A stretch of DNA of 35,703 nucleotides. It comes from Spirochaetaceae bacterium. GTDB lineage: Bacteria > Spirochaetota > Spirochaetia > Treponematales > Breznakiellaceae. The notes under the pieces were generated by a model. That model saw nothing but the letters and a program-made list of their open reading frames with translations, made no database searches and was not told the origin of the DNA. This document shows positions 7,101 through 16,194 of the stretch, one piece after another. The number at the start of each line of letters is the position of its first letter. The stretch's first letter is position 1. The stretch covers positions 1 through 35,703 of the forward strand of contig JAITKV010000015.1 of assembly GCA_031278215.1 (NCBI GenBank), written 5' to 3'. Made by a program: the position numbers and the translations under genes.

Positions 7101-10100
7101 ATGGCCGATTTTGTTCATTTGCATGTCCATTCGGATTATTCCCTCCTGGACGGGGCCGCCCCGGTAGAAAAGCTTGCCCAGCGGGCCCGGGAACTGGGGA
7201 TGAAGCACCTGGCCCTGACCGATCACGGGAATATGTTCGGGGTTCTAAAATTCCTGGAAGCCTGCCAGGGATCCGCGGAACACCCCCTTAAAGAAGGCCA
7301 GGCGCCGGTTCATGCCATCATCGGCAGCGAATTTTATACCGCCCCCGGATCCCGGTTCGAAAAAACCGGCTCCGAGACCGGCAATAAGTACTACCATTTA
7401 ATCTTGCTGGCCTCAGGGGAAGAAGGGTACCGGAACCTGGTTAAGCTTTCTTCATATTCCTATACCGAAGGCTTTTACTACAAACCCCGGATCGACGATG
7501 AGCTTCTGTCCCGGTACCACGGGGGCCTGATATGCCTTTCGGCCTGTATAGCCGGGGAGCTTCCCTGCCTGGCGCTGGAGGGCAAAATCGAAGAGGCGGA
7601 AAAGCGGGCCCTGTGGTTTGCCTCGCTTTTTGGGGAGGGGAACTTTTATCTGGAACTCCAGGACCACGGAATTCCCGCGCAAAAGCAGGCAAATAAGGCC
7701 CTGATAGAGATTTCCCGCCGAACCGGGCTGCCCCTGGTTGCCACCAACGATATCCATTTTCTTAACCGGGACGATGCGGCCGCCCAGGACACGCTGCTGT
7801 GCATCGGCACCAACAAGAAGCGGAACGATGAAAAGCGGATGCGCTTTTACGGCGACGATTTTTACTTTAAAACCGGGGACGAAATGGCGGCCCTGTTTCC
7901 CGGCTGCCCCGACGCCATTGCCAATACCCTTAAAATCGCCGAACGTTGCAGCACCTGTATTCCCGAGCCGGGGCCCCTGCTTCCGGACTTTAAGATACCC
8001 CCCGGCTTTGACAATGCCGACGACTACCTTCGGTCTTTAACCATGGAGGGCCTGCTTAAACGGTACCCCGGCAGCCATGACAGGGCCGAAGAAGCCCGGC
8101 AGCGGACGGAGTACGAACTGGATGTAATTACCGGAATGGGCTTTACCGGCTACTTTCTTATCGTCGCGGATTTTATTAACTGGGCGAAGGAACAGGGCAT
8201 AGCCGTGGGTCCCGGCCGGGGTTCCGGGGCGGGCAGTATTGTGGCCTACGCGCTGCGGATCACCGACCTGGATCCGATCCGGTACCAGCTTCTTTTTGAA
8301 CGGTTCCTTAACCCGGACCGGGTTTCCATGCCGGATTTTGACGTGGATTTCTGCAATGAACGGCGGGAAGAGGTAATTCGCTATGTAACGGAACGGTACG
8401 GCAAAGACCGGGTGGCGCAGATTATTACCTTTGGAACCCTAAAGGCAAAAGCGGTAATTAAAGACGTAGCCCGGGCCCTGGACATAAGCCTGGACGAATC
8501 GAACATGATAGCCAAGCTTATTCCCGAAGATCCCGGAATGACCTTAAAAAAAGCCCTTGCCCAGGAAAGCCGTCTTAGGGAACTTGCCAAACAGCCCCAG
8601 TATCAGGAACTTTTTTCCATCGCCGGTAAACTGGAAGGAAAAAACCGGCATGTAAGCTTTCATGCCGCGGGGATCGTCATAGGCAAAACGGATTTAACCG
8701 ATTACGTACCCCTATACCGGGATCCAAAAACCGGCGCCATAGCAATACAGTACACCATGGATATGATCGAATCCCGGGGGCTGGTAAAGATGGATTTTCT
8801 GGGACTTAAGACCCTGGACCTGCTTAACCATACCGAAGAACTGGTGCGCCGCCGGGGCCTGGCCTATTCGGATTTTAGCATCGAAAAAATTCCAGAGCAG
8901 GACGATGCAACCTTTGCCATGCTGGGAGAAGGAAAAAGCGCGGGGATCTTTCAATTTGAATCCGAAGGAATGCAGAAGGTACTGCGGGATGCAAAGCCTA
9001 CCTGCGTGGAAGACCTTATCGCCTTGAATGCATTGTACCGCCCCGGCCCCATGGCGTTTATTCCCCAGTTTGTAGATTCTAAACACGGCCGGCGGACCAT
9101 CGAATACCCGGACCCTTCGCTAAAGGATATCTTGCAGGAAACCTACGGAGTTATTGTATATCAGGAGCAGGTTATGCAGGTGGCCCAGCGCATTGCCGGG
9201 TACAGCCTTGGGCAGGCCGATATACTCAGGCGGGCCATGGGAAAGAAAAAAATGGAGGTGATGGTCCAGGAAAAGGCCAAGTTTATTGCCGGGGCAAAAG
9301 AACGGGGTTACAGCGAAAAAAAAGCCGGAGAGATTTTCGATATTCTTATTCCCTTTGCCGGGTACGGCTTTAACAAAAGTCATTCCGCCGCGTATGCGAT
9401 CCTGGCGTACAAGACCGCCTACCTTAAGGCAAACTTTCCCGCGGAATTTATGGCGGCAAACCTGACCAACGAAATTGCCAGCGTAGATAAACTGCCCCAT
9501 TACATTGACGAAGCCCGGAAAATGGGAATATCCATCGATCCCCCGGACATTAACCGTTCGGACAAGTACTTTACCGTGGTGGAAGGCCGGATCGTTTACG
9601 GCTTCTTTGGCATCAAGGGAATTGGCGAGGGCCCCGTGGACGAGATTATCTTTCGCCGCCAGGAGGGGGGGGCCTACAAAAGCTTTATGGACCTTCTTGA
9701 CCGGGTTACCCTGCAGTCCTCCGGCCAGATCCAGCAGCGCATTGTAAGCCGCAAGGTAATAGAGCTGCTTATCAAAACCGGCGCCTTCGACAACTTTGGC
9801 GTTAACCGGGCTACGCTGCTGGCAAATATGGAGGCGGCCATTGACTATGCCCAAAATAAAAAGGACGAAACCCGCTTTGGCCAGGTTAGCCTGTTTGTGG
9901 ATACGGGGGAACAGACCTTTCCCGATTTTGAGTTTACCCAAATACCCGAAATGAACAGGGCGGAACAACTTACCATCGAAAAAGAACTAATCGGCTTTTA
10001 TTTTTCCGGTCATCCTCTGGACGATTACCGGGAAGAATGGAAACGCTGCGTTAAACTTGATACATCGGATTTGGATCACGCCGCGCCGGGGAATTATACC

Positions 10101-11090
10101 CTTATGGGGATCCTTAAAACCCTTAAACCCTTTACCGATAAAACCGGAAAGGGCATGGCCTTTGGCAGCCTGGAAGATTACCGGGGAGAGGTGGAACTAG
10201 CCTTTTTTGGCGACGCCTGGATGGAATGCCGGGACAGGATAAAAGAAGACGACCTTATCGCCCTTAGGGGCCGTCTGGATACCCGGCGGGGCAAGACAAG
10301 CATCCAGGTGCAAACGGTCCTTTCGCCCGGGGAGCTAAAACAAAACGGAGATATCCTTAATTCCTTTGGCGGCCCAAGCCAGAATCTGGATCAGTACCGG
10401 GCGGCCTGGGAACAATCGGTAACTTTGGATATATCGGATCTGGAAAATACTCCGGAGGGGGAATACATCCTTATCGGATATATTACCCAGCTTCGCCGGC
10501 ATGTAAGCAAAAATCAAAAAGAAATGGCCTTTGCCACCCTGGAAGACTACCGGGGGCGGATCGACCTTGTATTTTTTGCCCGAACATGGGAAATCAACCA
10601 GGATAGGGTAAAAGAAAAAACCTGTATCGCCATTAAGGGCAGGCTCGACAAGAGCCGGGAGAAACCCAGCTTTATCGTGAGTTCCCTGCTGGACCTGGGA
10701 AAACTCAGGCGGAACGCCGCGAACGCCGCGGCCGCCGGAAATGCCGCCGGGAGCGCCGCCTTTCCGGAACCGCCGCCGGAAAGGCCGCCGCCCGCCGCGG
10801 GGGCCGTCCCGGAAAACAAGCGGCAGGAGGGGGAAGGCGCCCCGGTCCGGCAGGAGGTACACATCAGGCTCCACGGCGCCGCCGCGGGGAACGAAGAAAA
10901 ACTGTATCCCCTGCGAAATTACCTTATCGAACATCCCGGCGAAACCGCGGTGTTTATCCATATCCCCGCAGTGGAGGGAAGGGTGGAAACGGTGATCCGG
11001 ACCGCGGCGCAGCTTAGCATCACGGCGGAAAAAGAAGAACTAACGGCCCTGGGAAGCAACCCGGCGGTGGCAGAAGTATGGGTGGCCTGA
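7101..11090 (+). CDS. dnaE: DNA polymerase III alpha subunit
   Basis: This is the replicative polymerase catalytic subunit. The N-terminal PHP domain starts HLHVHSDYSLLDG (residue 5) with TDHGNMFG. The palm has GPGRGSGAGSIVAYAL (about 372) and the catalytic PDFDVDF (about 411-417). YRPGPM, GYGFNKSHSAAYA and the tandem helix-hairpin-helix region follow. At 1329 aa it is about 150 residues longer than usual. The extra length comes from a duplicated unit: residues about 980-1080 and 1103-1205 align without gaps (shared VxLDxSDL, EMAF/GMAF, LEDYRG, ALRGRLD/AIKGRLD), so the OB-fold region occurs twice. An Ala/Pro-rich linker (about 1213-1250) precedes a C-terminal domain with VHIRLHG. No Shine-Dalgarno is visible. 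yggT starts 1 nt after the stop. Confidence 0.97.
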   Translation: MADFVHLHVHSDYSLLDGAAPVEKLAQRARELGMKHLALTDHGNMFGVLKFLEACQGSAEHPLKEGQAPVHAIIGSEFYTAPGSRFEKTGSETGNKYYHLILLASGEEGYRNLVKLSSYSYTEGFYYKPRIDDELLSRYHGGLICLSACIAGELPCLALEGKIEEAEKRALWFASLFGEGNFYLELQDHGIPAQKQANKALIEISRRTGLPLVATNDIHFLNRDDAAAQDTLLCIGTNKKRNDEKRMRFYGDDFYFKTGDEMAALFPGCPDAIANTLKIAERCSTCIPEPGPLLPDFKIPPGFDNADDYLRSLTMEGLLKRYPGSHDRAEEARQRTEYELDVITGMGFTGYFLIVADFINWAKEQGIAVGPGRGSGAGSIVAYALRITDLDPIRYQLLFERFLNPDRVSMPDFDVDFCNERREEVIRYVTERYGKDRVAQIITFGTLKAKAVIKDVARALDISLDESNMIAKLIPEDPGMTLKKALAQESRLRELAKQPQYQELFSIAGKLEGKNRHVSFHAAGIVIGKTDLTDYVPLYRDPKTGAIAIQYTMDMIESRGLVKMDFLGLKTLDLLNHTEELVRRRGLAYSDFSIEKIPEQDDATFAMLGEGKSAGIFQFESEGMQKVLRDAKPTCVEDLIALNALYRPGPMAFIPQFVDSKHGRRTIEYPDPSLKDILQETYGVIVYQEQVMQVAQRIAGYSLGQADILRRAMGKKKMEVMVQEKAKFIAGAKERGYSEKKAGEIFDILIPFAGYGFNKSHSAAYAILAYKTAYLKANFPAEFMAANLTNEIASVDKLPHYIDEARKMGISIDPPDINRSDKYFTVVEGRIVYGFFGIKGIGEGPVDEIIFRRQEGGAYKSFMDLLDRVTLQSSGQIQQRIVSRKVIELLIKTGAFDNFGVNRATLLANMEAAIDYAQNKKDETRFGQVSLFVDTGEQTFPDFEFTQIPEMNRAEQLTIEKELIGFYFSGHPLDDYREEWKRCVKLDTSDLDHAAPGNYTLMGILKTLKPFTDKTGKGMAFGSLEDYRGEVELAFFGDAWMECRDRIKEDDLIALRGRLDTRRGKTSIQVQTVLSPGELKQNGDILNSFGGPSQNLDQYRAAWEQSVTLDISDLENTPEGEYILIGYITQLRRHVSKNQKEMAFATLEDYRGRIDLVFFARTWEINQDRVKEKTCIAIKGRLDKSREKPSFIVSSLLDLGKLRRNAANAAAAGNAAGSAAFPEPPPERPPPAAGAVPENKRQEGEGAPVRQEVHIRLHGAAAGNEEKLYPLRNYLIEHPGETAVFIHIPAVEGRVETVIRTAAQLSITAEKEELTALGSNPAVAEVWVA

Positions 11091-11091
11091 T

Positions 11092-11676
11092 ATGAGCCAC
11101 GCGGCAAGCGTCTTGGCGGGAATTATCAGCGTATACATGTTCCTTATCTTTATACGGATCATTCTTACCTGGTTTCCCGGGGCCAACTTTGGCGGCCTTT
11201 TTATATTTCTTTGCCACATCTGCGATCCCTACCTTAACTGGTTCCGCCGGTTCCGGCCCTTTAAAAACAGCCCCATTGATTTTTCGCCCCTCATTGCCCT
11301 GGGGGTCCTTTCCCTGTTTCACCGGCTCATTCTTCTTTGGGGGTCCCCCGGCGGAGGCAGCCCGGGGGCCCTGCTGATCCTGCTTCTTAACGCGGCGTGG
11401 TCCATCATTGTCTGGATCCTGGGCTTCTTTATAGTGATCCTTATCTTGCGCATGGCGGCCTATCTGGGGAACTATAACATCTATTCTCCCTTCTGGCATT
11501 TTGTGGATCTTATTGCCCAGCCCCTTATGTACCGGATCTCCAGTATTTTTTTCCCCTCCAAAATCGTGCATTACCTCTTTCGAATAATTTTTTCTATTGT
11601 TATCCTGGCCGCCGTCGCCGTCCTGCTGTGGGGGATCTTTCATTTTGGCGTAAGGCTGCTTGCGGCGATCTTCTGA
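11092..11676 (+). CDS. YggT family membrane protein
   Basis: The 194-aa integral membrane protein has the YggT pattern twice. The first half (residues about 1-95) contains FIRIILTWFPGANFGG and CDPYLNWFRRFRP. The second half (about 105-190) has VIWILGFFIVILILRMA and LIAQPLMYRISSIFFPSK. Four hydrophobic segments are visible. YggT proteins have been linked to membrane or osmotic functions, but a firm biochemical role is not established. The ATG lies 1 nt after the dnaE stop, and the TGA stop shares its A with the recG start, so all three genes should be cotranscribed and coupled. Its place between two DNA-replication enzymes gives no clear functional hint. Confidence 0.88.
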   Translation: MSHAASVLAGIISVYMFLIFIRIILTWFPGANFGGLFIFLCHICDPYLNWFRRFRPFKNSPIDFSPLIALGVLSLFHRLILLWGSPGGGSPGALLILLLNAAWSIIVWILGFFIVILILRMAAYLGNYNIYSPFWHFVDLIAQPLMYRISSIFFPSKIVHYLFRIIFSIVILAAVAVLLWGIFHFGVRLLAAIF

Positions 11677-13889
11677 TGTTTCTACGGGAACTTTCCGCTT
11701 CGCCCGGAACCCTGCGGGGCGTGGGTCCGTCTCTGCTGCGGACCCTTTCCAATTCGGGAATTTACACCATTGCCTCCCTTCTTACCCGGTACCCCCGGGA
11801 CTGGGAAGACCGGAGCCGCGCGGCCCTTCTTAAGGACTGGGCCAAGGGCCCGGTATGTACCACCGTAAAGATCCTGGCCCAGGACTGGTTTGGTTTTGGC
11901 CGCATGAAGACCCTAAAAATCCATGTGGAAGACGAAAGCGCCCGGGGGGTGTTGATCTGCTTTAACCGGCCTTTTTTGCGCCACCAGTTGACGGTAGGAA
12001 AAAGCTGCCGGCTTTGGGGAAGGTTCTACTATAAATACGGCGAACTCCAGTCAACGGCCTTTGAAACCGAGGCGGAAGGAAGCTCCAAACATTTCGGAAA
12101 TATTTTGCCGGTGTACCCCCTGTCCGGGGAACTAAGCGGCGCCCCCGTCCGGGGCCAGAATCTGCTCCGGCGCCTGATGCGGACCGCGCTGGAACAGTAC
12201 GGGAACGCCCTGGACGACGAGATCCCGCCGGATCTAATCCGCCGGGATTCCCTGTTTTCTAAGGCCCAGGCCCTGTGGGCCATCCACTTTCCCCCCTCCA
12301 TGGAAACCCTTGAACTGGCCCGGAAAACCCTGATTTTTGAAGAACTCTTTTACCTGGAAATACTGGTGGGCAAGCAGGCCCTGGAACGGAAAAGGGCGCC
12401 CCGGGCGGTAAAATCCCCGCCCGGTTTTTCCTCTCTTCAGAAACAACTCCTGGACCGGCTGTCCTTTCGCCTTAGCCCCGGACAGGAAACCGCGGCGGCG
12501 GAAATCAACGCCGATCTTTCCGGCCCCTATCCCATGGCCCGGCTGCTTCAAGGCGACGTGGGTTCCGGTAAAACCCTGGTGGCCTTCCTGGCGGCCCTGA
12601 AGGTTATAGAAGAAGGCGGGCAGGCAGCCATTATGGCCCCCACGGAACTGCTTGCCCGGCAGCATGCGGAAAATGCCGCCCGGCTTTTGGAACCCCTGGG
12701 GGTAAAACCCGCATATTTAACCGGCAAAGTTACAGGCAAAACCGGCCGGGCCCAGCTTCTTCGGGCCCTGGAAACGGGGGATGTGGATATTGTGCTTGGC
12801 ACCCATGCCCTCTTTTCAAAAGACGTGGTCTACCGGAACCTGCGCCTGGTGATCATCGACGAACAGCACCGCTTTGGAGTTACCCAACGGCAGGCCGTCA
12901 TCGCCAAGGGTTCCTCCGGGGGCGCCCCGGATATTCTTATGATGAGCGCCACCCCCATACCCCGGACCCTGGCATTAACGGTCTTTGGAGACCTGGATGT
13001 TTCGGTCATCACCGGCATGCCCCCGGGACGGAAGCCGGTAAAGACCCACCTGGCAAAAGAATCAAACGCTCACAAAGTCTACAACTTTGTGGAAAAAGAA
13101 CTGGAAAGGGGGGCCCAGGCATATTTTGTGTATCCCCTTATCGGCGATGAGGAAACCGAAGAAGCCGCCGCGGATTTAGAAACCGCGGCCTTACACCGGG
13201 GCCTTAAAGATGCGGTAAGCATGGCGGGGGAGCTGGAAAGAATATTTCCCCGGCGCCCCGTGGCCCTGATCCATTCCAGGCTTGACGATGAACAAAAGCG
13301 GGCGGCCATGGAAGCGTTCCGCCGGGGGGACGCAAAAATACTTGCCGCCACCAGCGTGGTGGAAGTGGGGGTGGATGTGCCAAACGCTTCCTGTATGGTA
13401 ATCCACCACGCGGAGCGCTTTGGCCTTGCGGCCCTGCACCAGCTTCGGGGACGGGTTGGCCGGGGAAAAGATCAGGCGTACTGTTTTCTTATTTATTCGG
13501 AAAATTCAAGCGAAGGCCGCGGCGGCCGCGGAAGCGCGGGTAAAAAAGCCGCCGTTGCCGCGGCGCCGTTTTCGTCCGGGGAACCGGCGCCGGCGCTTAC
13601 CGAAGAGGGTAAACGGCGCTTAAAGGTTATGCTGGAATCCAATGACGGCTTTGTGATTGCCGAAGAGGACTTAAAACTCCGGGGTCCGGGACAGATCGCG
13701 GGGTTTGAACAATCCGGCTATTTACGGCTGGGAATTGCCGACCCCGTCCGGAACGTGGATCTGTTGATCCGCGCCCGGAATGACGCCTTTGCCATACTGG
13801 AAGCGGATCCGGCGTTTCTTTTGCCGGAGCACCGTCCGGTGGCGGAGGTTCTGGAACGGGCGCCCCCCTTTACAGACGTGGGGGTGTAG
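11676..13889 (+). CDS. recG: ATP-dependent DNA helicase RecG
   Basis: RecG reverses stalled replication forks and processes Holliday junctions. The N-terminal wedge domain (about residues 1-190) contains an OB-like segment. Then follow the SF2 helicase motifs: Walker A GDVGSGKT (about 293), the DEQH box (about 395-398), MSATPIPRTLAL, and the C-terminal helicase lobe with SVVEVGVDVP and HQLRGRVGRG. At 737 aa it is longer than the usual 690 or so, mainly because a low-complexity Gly/Ala/Lys/Pro insert of about 40 aa (about residues 610-645) follows AYCFLIYSE. The open frame continues upstream to 11628, but the family start MFLRELS..GVGPSLLRTL and the TGATG overlap with yggT place the start at 11676. 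Confidence 0.96.
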   Translation: MFLRELSASPGTLRGVGPSLLRTLSNSGIYTIASLLTRYPRDWEDRSRAALLKDWAKGPVCTTVKILAQDWFGFGRMKTLKIHVEDESARGVLICFNRPFLRHQLTVGKSCRLWGRFYYKYGELQSTAFETEAEGSSKHFGNILPVYPLSGELSGAPVRGQNLLRRLMRTALEQYGNALDDEIPPDLIRRDSLFSKAQALWAIHFPPSMETLELARKTLIFEELFYLEILVGKQALERKRAPRAVKSPPGFSSLQKQLLDRLSFRLSPGQETAAAEINADLSGPYPMARLLQGDVGSGKTLVAFLAALKVIEEGGQAAIMAPTELLARQHAENAARLLEPLGVKPAYLTGKVTGKTGRAQLLRALETGDVDIVLGTHALFSKDVVYRNLRLVIIDEQHRFGVTQRQAVIAKGSSGGAPDILMMSATPIPRTLALTVFGDLDVSVITGMPPGRKPVKTHLAKESNAHKVYNFVEKELERGAQAYFVYPLIGDEETEEAAADLETAALHRGLKDAVSMAGELERIFPRRPVALIHSRLDDEQKRAAMEAFRRGDAKILAATSVVEVGVDVPNASCMVIHHAERFGLAALHQLRGRVGRGKDQAYCFLIYSENSSEGRGGRGSAGKKAAVAAAPFSSGEPAPALTEEGKRRLKVMLESNDGFVIAEEDLKLRGPGQIAGFEQSGYLRLGIADPVRNVDLLIRARNDAFAILEADPAFLLPEHRPVAEVLERAPPFTDVGV

Positions 13890-13894
13890 AATTC

Positions 13895-13923
13895 TTGCGG
13901 GGTCTTTGCAAATTTTGTATAAT
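13895..13923 (+). promoter_or_regulatory. Sigma70-type promoter of the aldo/keto reductase gene
   Basis: TTGCGG (13895-13900), a 17-bp spacer and a consensus TATAAT (13918-13923), 30 nt before the ATG at 13954. Unlike the leaderless promoters in this window, it leaves room for a 5' leader carrying AAAGGA. Confidence 0.65.
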
Positions 13924-13953
13924 TGAAAATGGCTCCAAAAATAAAGGATTTGT

Positions 13954-15039
13954 ATGATTTACAGGGAATACGGAAAAACAGGAAAAAAGGTCTCCCTTCT
14001 GGGTTTTGGCGGAATGCGGTTCCGGCACATAGACAACCATGAAGAGTGTGTAAAAATGATGGTCCGGGCCGCCAAGGGTGGCGTAAGCTACTTTGATACC
14101 GCCCCGGCATACTTTGACATTAAAAGCGAAACCGTTTTCGGCAAGGGCCTGGCGGAACTTCGCCGTTTAAAGCTTCCGTATTACGTGGCTACAAAAACCT
14201 TTAAAACCGCCGAAAAAGACATACGCGAAGAACTAGAGGCCCAGCTTAAACGGCTTGACGTACCCGCGGTGGATTTTTACCACGTGTGGTGCATTACCAG
14301 CCTTGACAACTGGGCTTCCCGCAAGAAAGACGGGATCCTGGATACCTTTTGCAAGCTTAAAGAAGAGGGGCTTATCAGGCATATTTGTGTTTCAAGCCAC
14401 CTTATTCAAGAAGAAATCGAAGCCCTGCTTATGGAGGGGGTTTTCGAGGGGGTTTTGTTCGGCTACTCGGCCTATAATTTTAAAACCCGGGAAAAAGCCT
14501 TTAACGCCATCAGGGCGAAACGCCTTGGCGCGGTGGTAATGAATCCTTTGGGAGGCGGAATTATTCCGGAACACCCCGAACTGTTCGGATTTGTCCGGCG
14601 GCCGGGAGAAACCGCCGTTACGGGGGCCCTGCGTTTTCTTTGGGACCATAAAGACATTACCACCACCCTGGTGGGATTTGGCGTGGAGCAGGATGTGGCC
14701 GATGTCTTGGAAGCCATGGAGGGCTACCAGCCCAGGACCGAAGCGGAACTGGCCGCGGTTAAAGAAAATGCCGGAACCTCTTTTGAAGGAATATGTACCG
14801 GCTGCGCCTACTGTGACGACTGTCCTCAGAAGATTCCCATTCCCCGGTATATGGATGCGTATAACCAGAAGCTGCTTTCTAAAAATGCAGACGCGGCCAT
14901 AAAACAGCGGCTTAGCGTGCATTGGAATATTCCCTTTTCCGGCGCCGGAAACTGCGTAGCCTGCGGCCAATGTGAAAGCGCCTGTACCCAGCATATCCCG
15001 ATTATTAAACGGCTGGAGTACATTGCGGGGCTTTCATAA
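13954..15039 (+). CDS. Aldo/keto reductase with C-terminal 4Fe-4S ferredoxin domain
   Basis: The N-terminal TIM-barrel (about residues 1-265) carries the aldo/keto reductase tetrad: Asp48 and Tyr53 (YFDTAPAY), Lys81 (YVATKTF) and His110 (FYHVWC). The C-terminal part has two cysteine clusters, CTGCAYCDDCP (about 278) and CVACGQCESACTQHIPI (about 330), which fit two 4Fe-4S sites. This AKR-ferredoxin fusion type is common in anaerobes, and its electron partner and substrate are generally unknown. AAAGGA lies 5 nt before the ATG. The gene has its own strong promoter just after recG and is followed by a DRTGG gene with a separate promoter. Confidence 0.92.
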   Translation: MIYREYGKTGKKVSLLGFGGMRFRHIDNHEECVKMMVRAAKGGVSYFDTAPAYFDIKSETVFGKGLAELRRLKLPYYVATKTFKTAEKDIREELEAQLKRLDVPAVDFYHVWCITSLDNWASRKKDGILDTFCKLKEEGLIRHICVSSHLIQEEIEALLMEGVFEGVLFGYSAYNFKTREKAFNAIRAKRLGAVVMNPLGGGIIPEHPELFGFVRRPGETAVTGALRFLWDHKDITTTLVGFGVEQDVADVLEAMEGYQPRTEAELAAVKENAGTSFEGICTGCAYCDDCPQKIPIPRYMDAYNQKLLSKNADAAIKQRLSVHWNIPFSGAGNCVACGQCESACTQHIPIIKRLEYIAGLS

Positions 15040-15046
15040 ACCGCCC

Positions 15047-15075
15047 TTGCATTTTCTTTTCTGATTTTATACACT
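15047..15075 (+). promoter_or_regulatory. Probable promoter of the DRTGG gene
   Basis: TTGCAT (15047-15052), a 17-bp spacer and TACACT (15070-15075), 19 nt before the ATG at 15095, leaving a short leader with GGGGGT as a possible ribosome site. Confidence 0.45.
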
Positions 15076-15094
15076 AATAAGGACGGGGGTAAGT

Positions 15095-15451
15095 ATGACC
15101 GTATCAGAAGCTGTTTCTCTCTTGGACGGACAGTTTTTTTGTGGTGAAGATAAGGCGGGGCTGGAAATTATTTCCGCCTGCGGTTCGGATCTGATGAGTG
15201 ATGTAATGGCTTTTGTAAAAGAAGGGGTCCTGCTTTTAACCGGCCTGGTTAATCCTCAGGTTATCAGAACCGCCGAGCTTTTGGATATCAAGGGCATTAT
15301 TTTTGTTAGAGGAAAAACCCCCGGCATGGATATGGTGGACATGGCAAGGGAATCGGACATTATCCTGGGGGGGACGAAACTTCCCATGTTTATCGCGTGC
15401 GGTAAGCTCTACGAAGCGGGACTTAAGGCCGGCGGAACAAGGCTTATTTAG
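15095..15451 (+). CDS. DRTGG domain protein
   Basis: A 118-aa single-domain protein with the DRTGG pattern: ACGSDLMSDVMAFVKEGVLLLTG, NPQVIRTAELLDIKGIIFVRGK and KLPMFIACGKLYEAGL. DRTGG domains occur beside CBS or phosphotransacetylase-like domains and as small stand-alone proteins near [FeFe]-hydrogenase and serine-kinase genes in anaerobes. They are thought to be regulatory ligand-binding modules, but the ligand is unknown. Here no hydrogenase gene is nearby. The upstream neighbour is an iron-sulfur aldo/keto reductase and the downstream one a folate enzyme that starts 8 nt after the stop. The cytosolic regulatory role is an inference. Confidence 0.83.
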   Translation: MTVSEAVSLLDGQFFCGEDKAGLEIISACGSDLMSDVMAFVKEGVLLLTGLVNPQVIRTAELLDIKGIIFVRGKTPGMDMVDMARESDIILGGTKLPMFIACGKLYEAGLKAGGTRLI

Positions 15452-15459
15452 CAGGCGTC

Positions 15460-16161
15460 ATGCCCCTTCCGGATAAAAAAATCCTCCGAAAAGAAATAAA
15501 AGCCCGCCTGGCTGCGGTTCCTGTGGAACTTTTAGCCGCCGCGGGTTTGGAAACGGCCCGGCGTCTTGCCGGCGGAACCAGGGGGAAGCTCCCCGGATGG
15601 GAACTGTTCCGGTCGGTCCTGGTTTTTGTTTCCCTTCCCGGCGAAATAGACACGGCCCCCCTGATGGAAGCGGTTCTGCGGCAAAAAAAGAAACTCTTTG
15701 CCCCCCGCCTTATCGAAGCCCCAGGGCCGGATAGCGCAAAAGACCTGGCGTTTTACCGGGTCCTCTCTGCCCGGGGCCCCTGGCAGGCCGGGCCCTTCGG
15801 CGTTCGGGAACCCCCGGCCAAAGAAGACCTGCGCCTGGGGCCGGGGGACTTTCCCTTTCTGGCACTCGTTCCCGGCCTGGCCTTTGACCGGCGGGGCTGC
15901 CGCCTGGGCCGGGGAGGGGGCTGTTACGACCGGTTTTTTAACGGCCTGGATTCGGGCATGGGGAAGTTTTCCGCCCCCCCCGGCGGCGGGGGACATTTTT
16001 ATGCAAGCTGCGGTTTATGCCTGGAGCTTCAGCTGGCAGGCGCCGTGCCGGCGGAAAGCCATGACAAAAAGATGGATATGATCCTTACGGAACGGGGAAT
16101 AACCCTATGCAGCCGGGAGGATATAGTTAAGCGCCTGCAAGAGCCGGCCACGGAAGCTTAG
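15460..16161 (+). CDS. 5-formyltetrahydrofolate cyclo-ligase family protein
   Basis: The enzyme converts 5-formyl-THF to 5,10-methenyl-THF with ATP, salvaging a stored folate form for one-carbon metabolism. The N-terminus has the family pattern (KKILRKEIKARL, then SVLVFVSLPGEIDTAPL near residue 50 and KKLFAPRL). The hallmark ALVPGLAFDRRGCRLGRGGGCYDRFF lies around residues 140-165. The length of 233 aa is slightly above the usual 190 or so, owing to Gly/Pro-rich extra residues after the YDRFF motif and a longer middle loop. The ATG lies 8 nt after the DRTGG stop, so the two are probably cotranscribed. The Shine-Dalgarno is weak. Confidence 0.92.
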   Translation: MPLPDKKILRKEIKARLAAVPVELLAAAGLETARRLAGGTRGKLPGWELFRSVLVFVSLPGEIDTAPLMEAVLRQKKKLFAPRLIEAPGPDSAKDLAFYRVLSARGPWQAGPFGVREPPAKEDLRLGPGDFPFLALVPGLAFDRRGCRLGRGGGCYDRFFNGLDSGMGKFSAPPGGGGHFYASCGLCLELQLAGAVPAESHDKKMDMILTERGITLCSREDIVKRLQEPATEA

Positions 16162-16194
16162 CCGGGGCCGGCTAAAATACGCCGCCACAAAAGC

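Noticed and set aside
9120-9968. 282-aa minus-strand open frame
   Set aside because: It is antisense to the catalytic part of dnaE. Its length is explained by the GC-rich codon pattern, and it has no recognisable domain.
16157-16176. Hairpin AGCCGG/CCGGCT between the folate cyclo-ligase and putP as a strong terminator
   Set aside because: The stem is short and no T tract follows on either strand, so termination is not supported.
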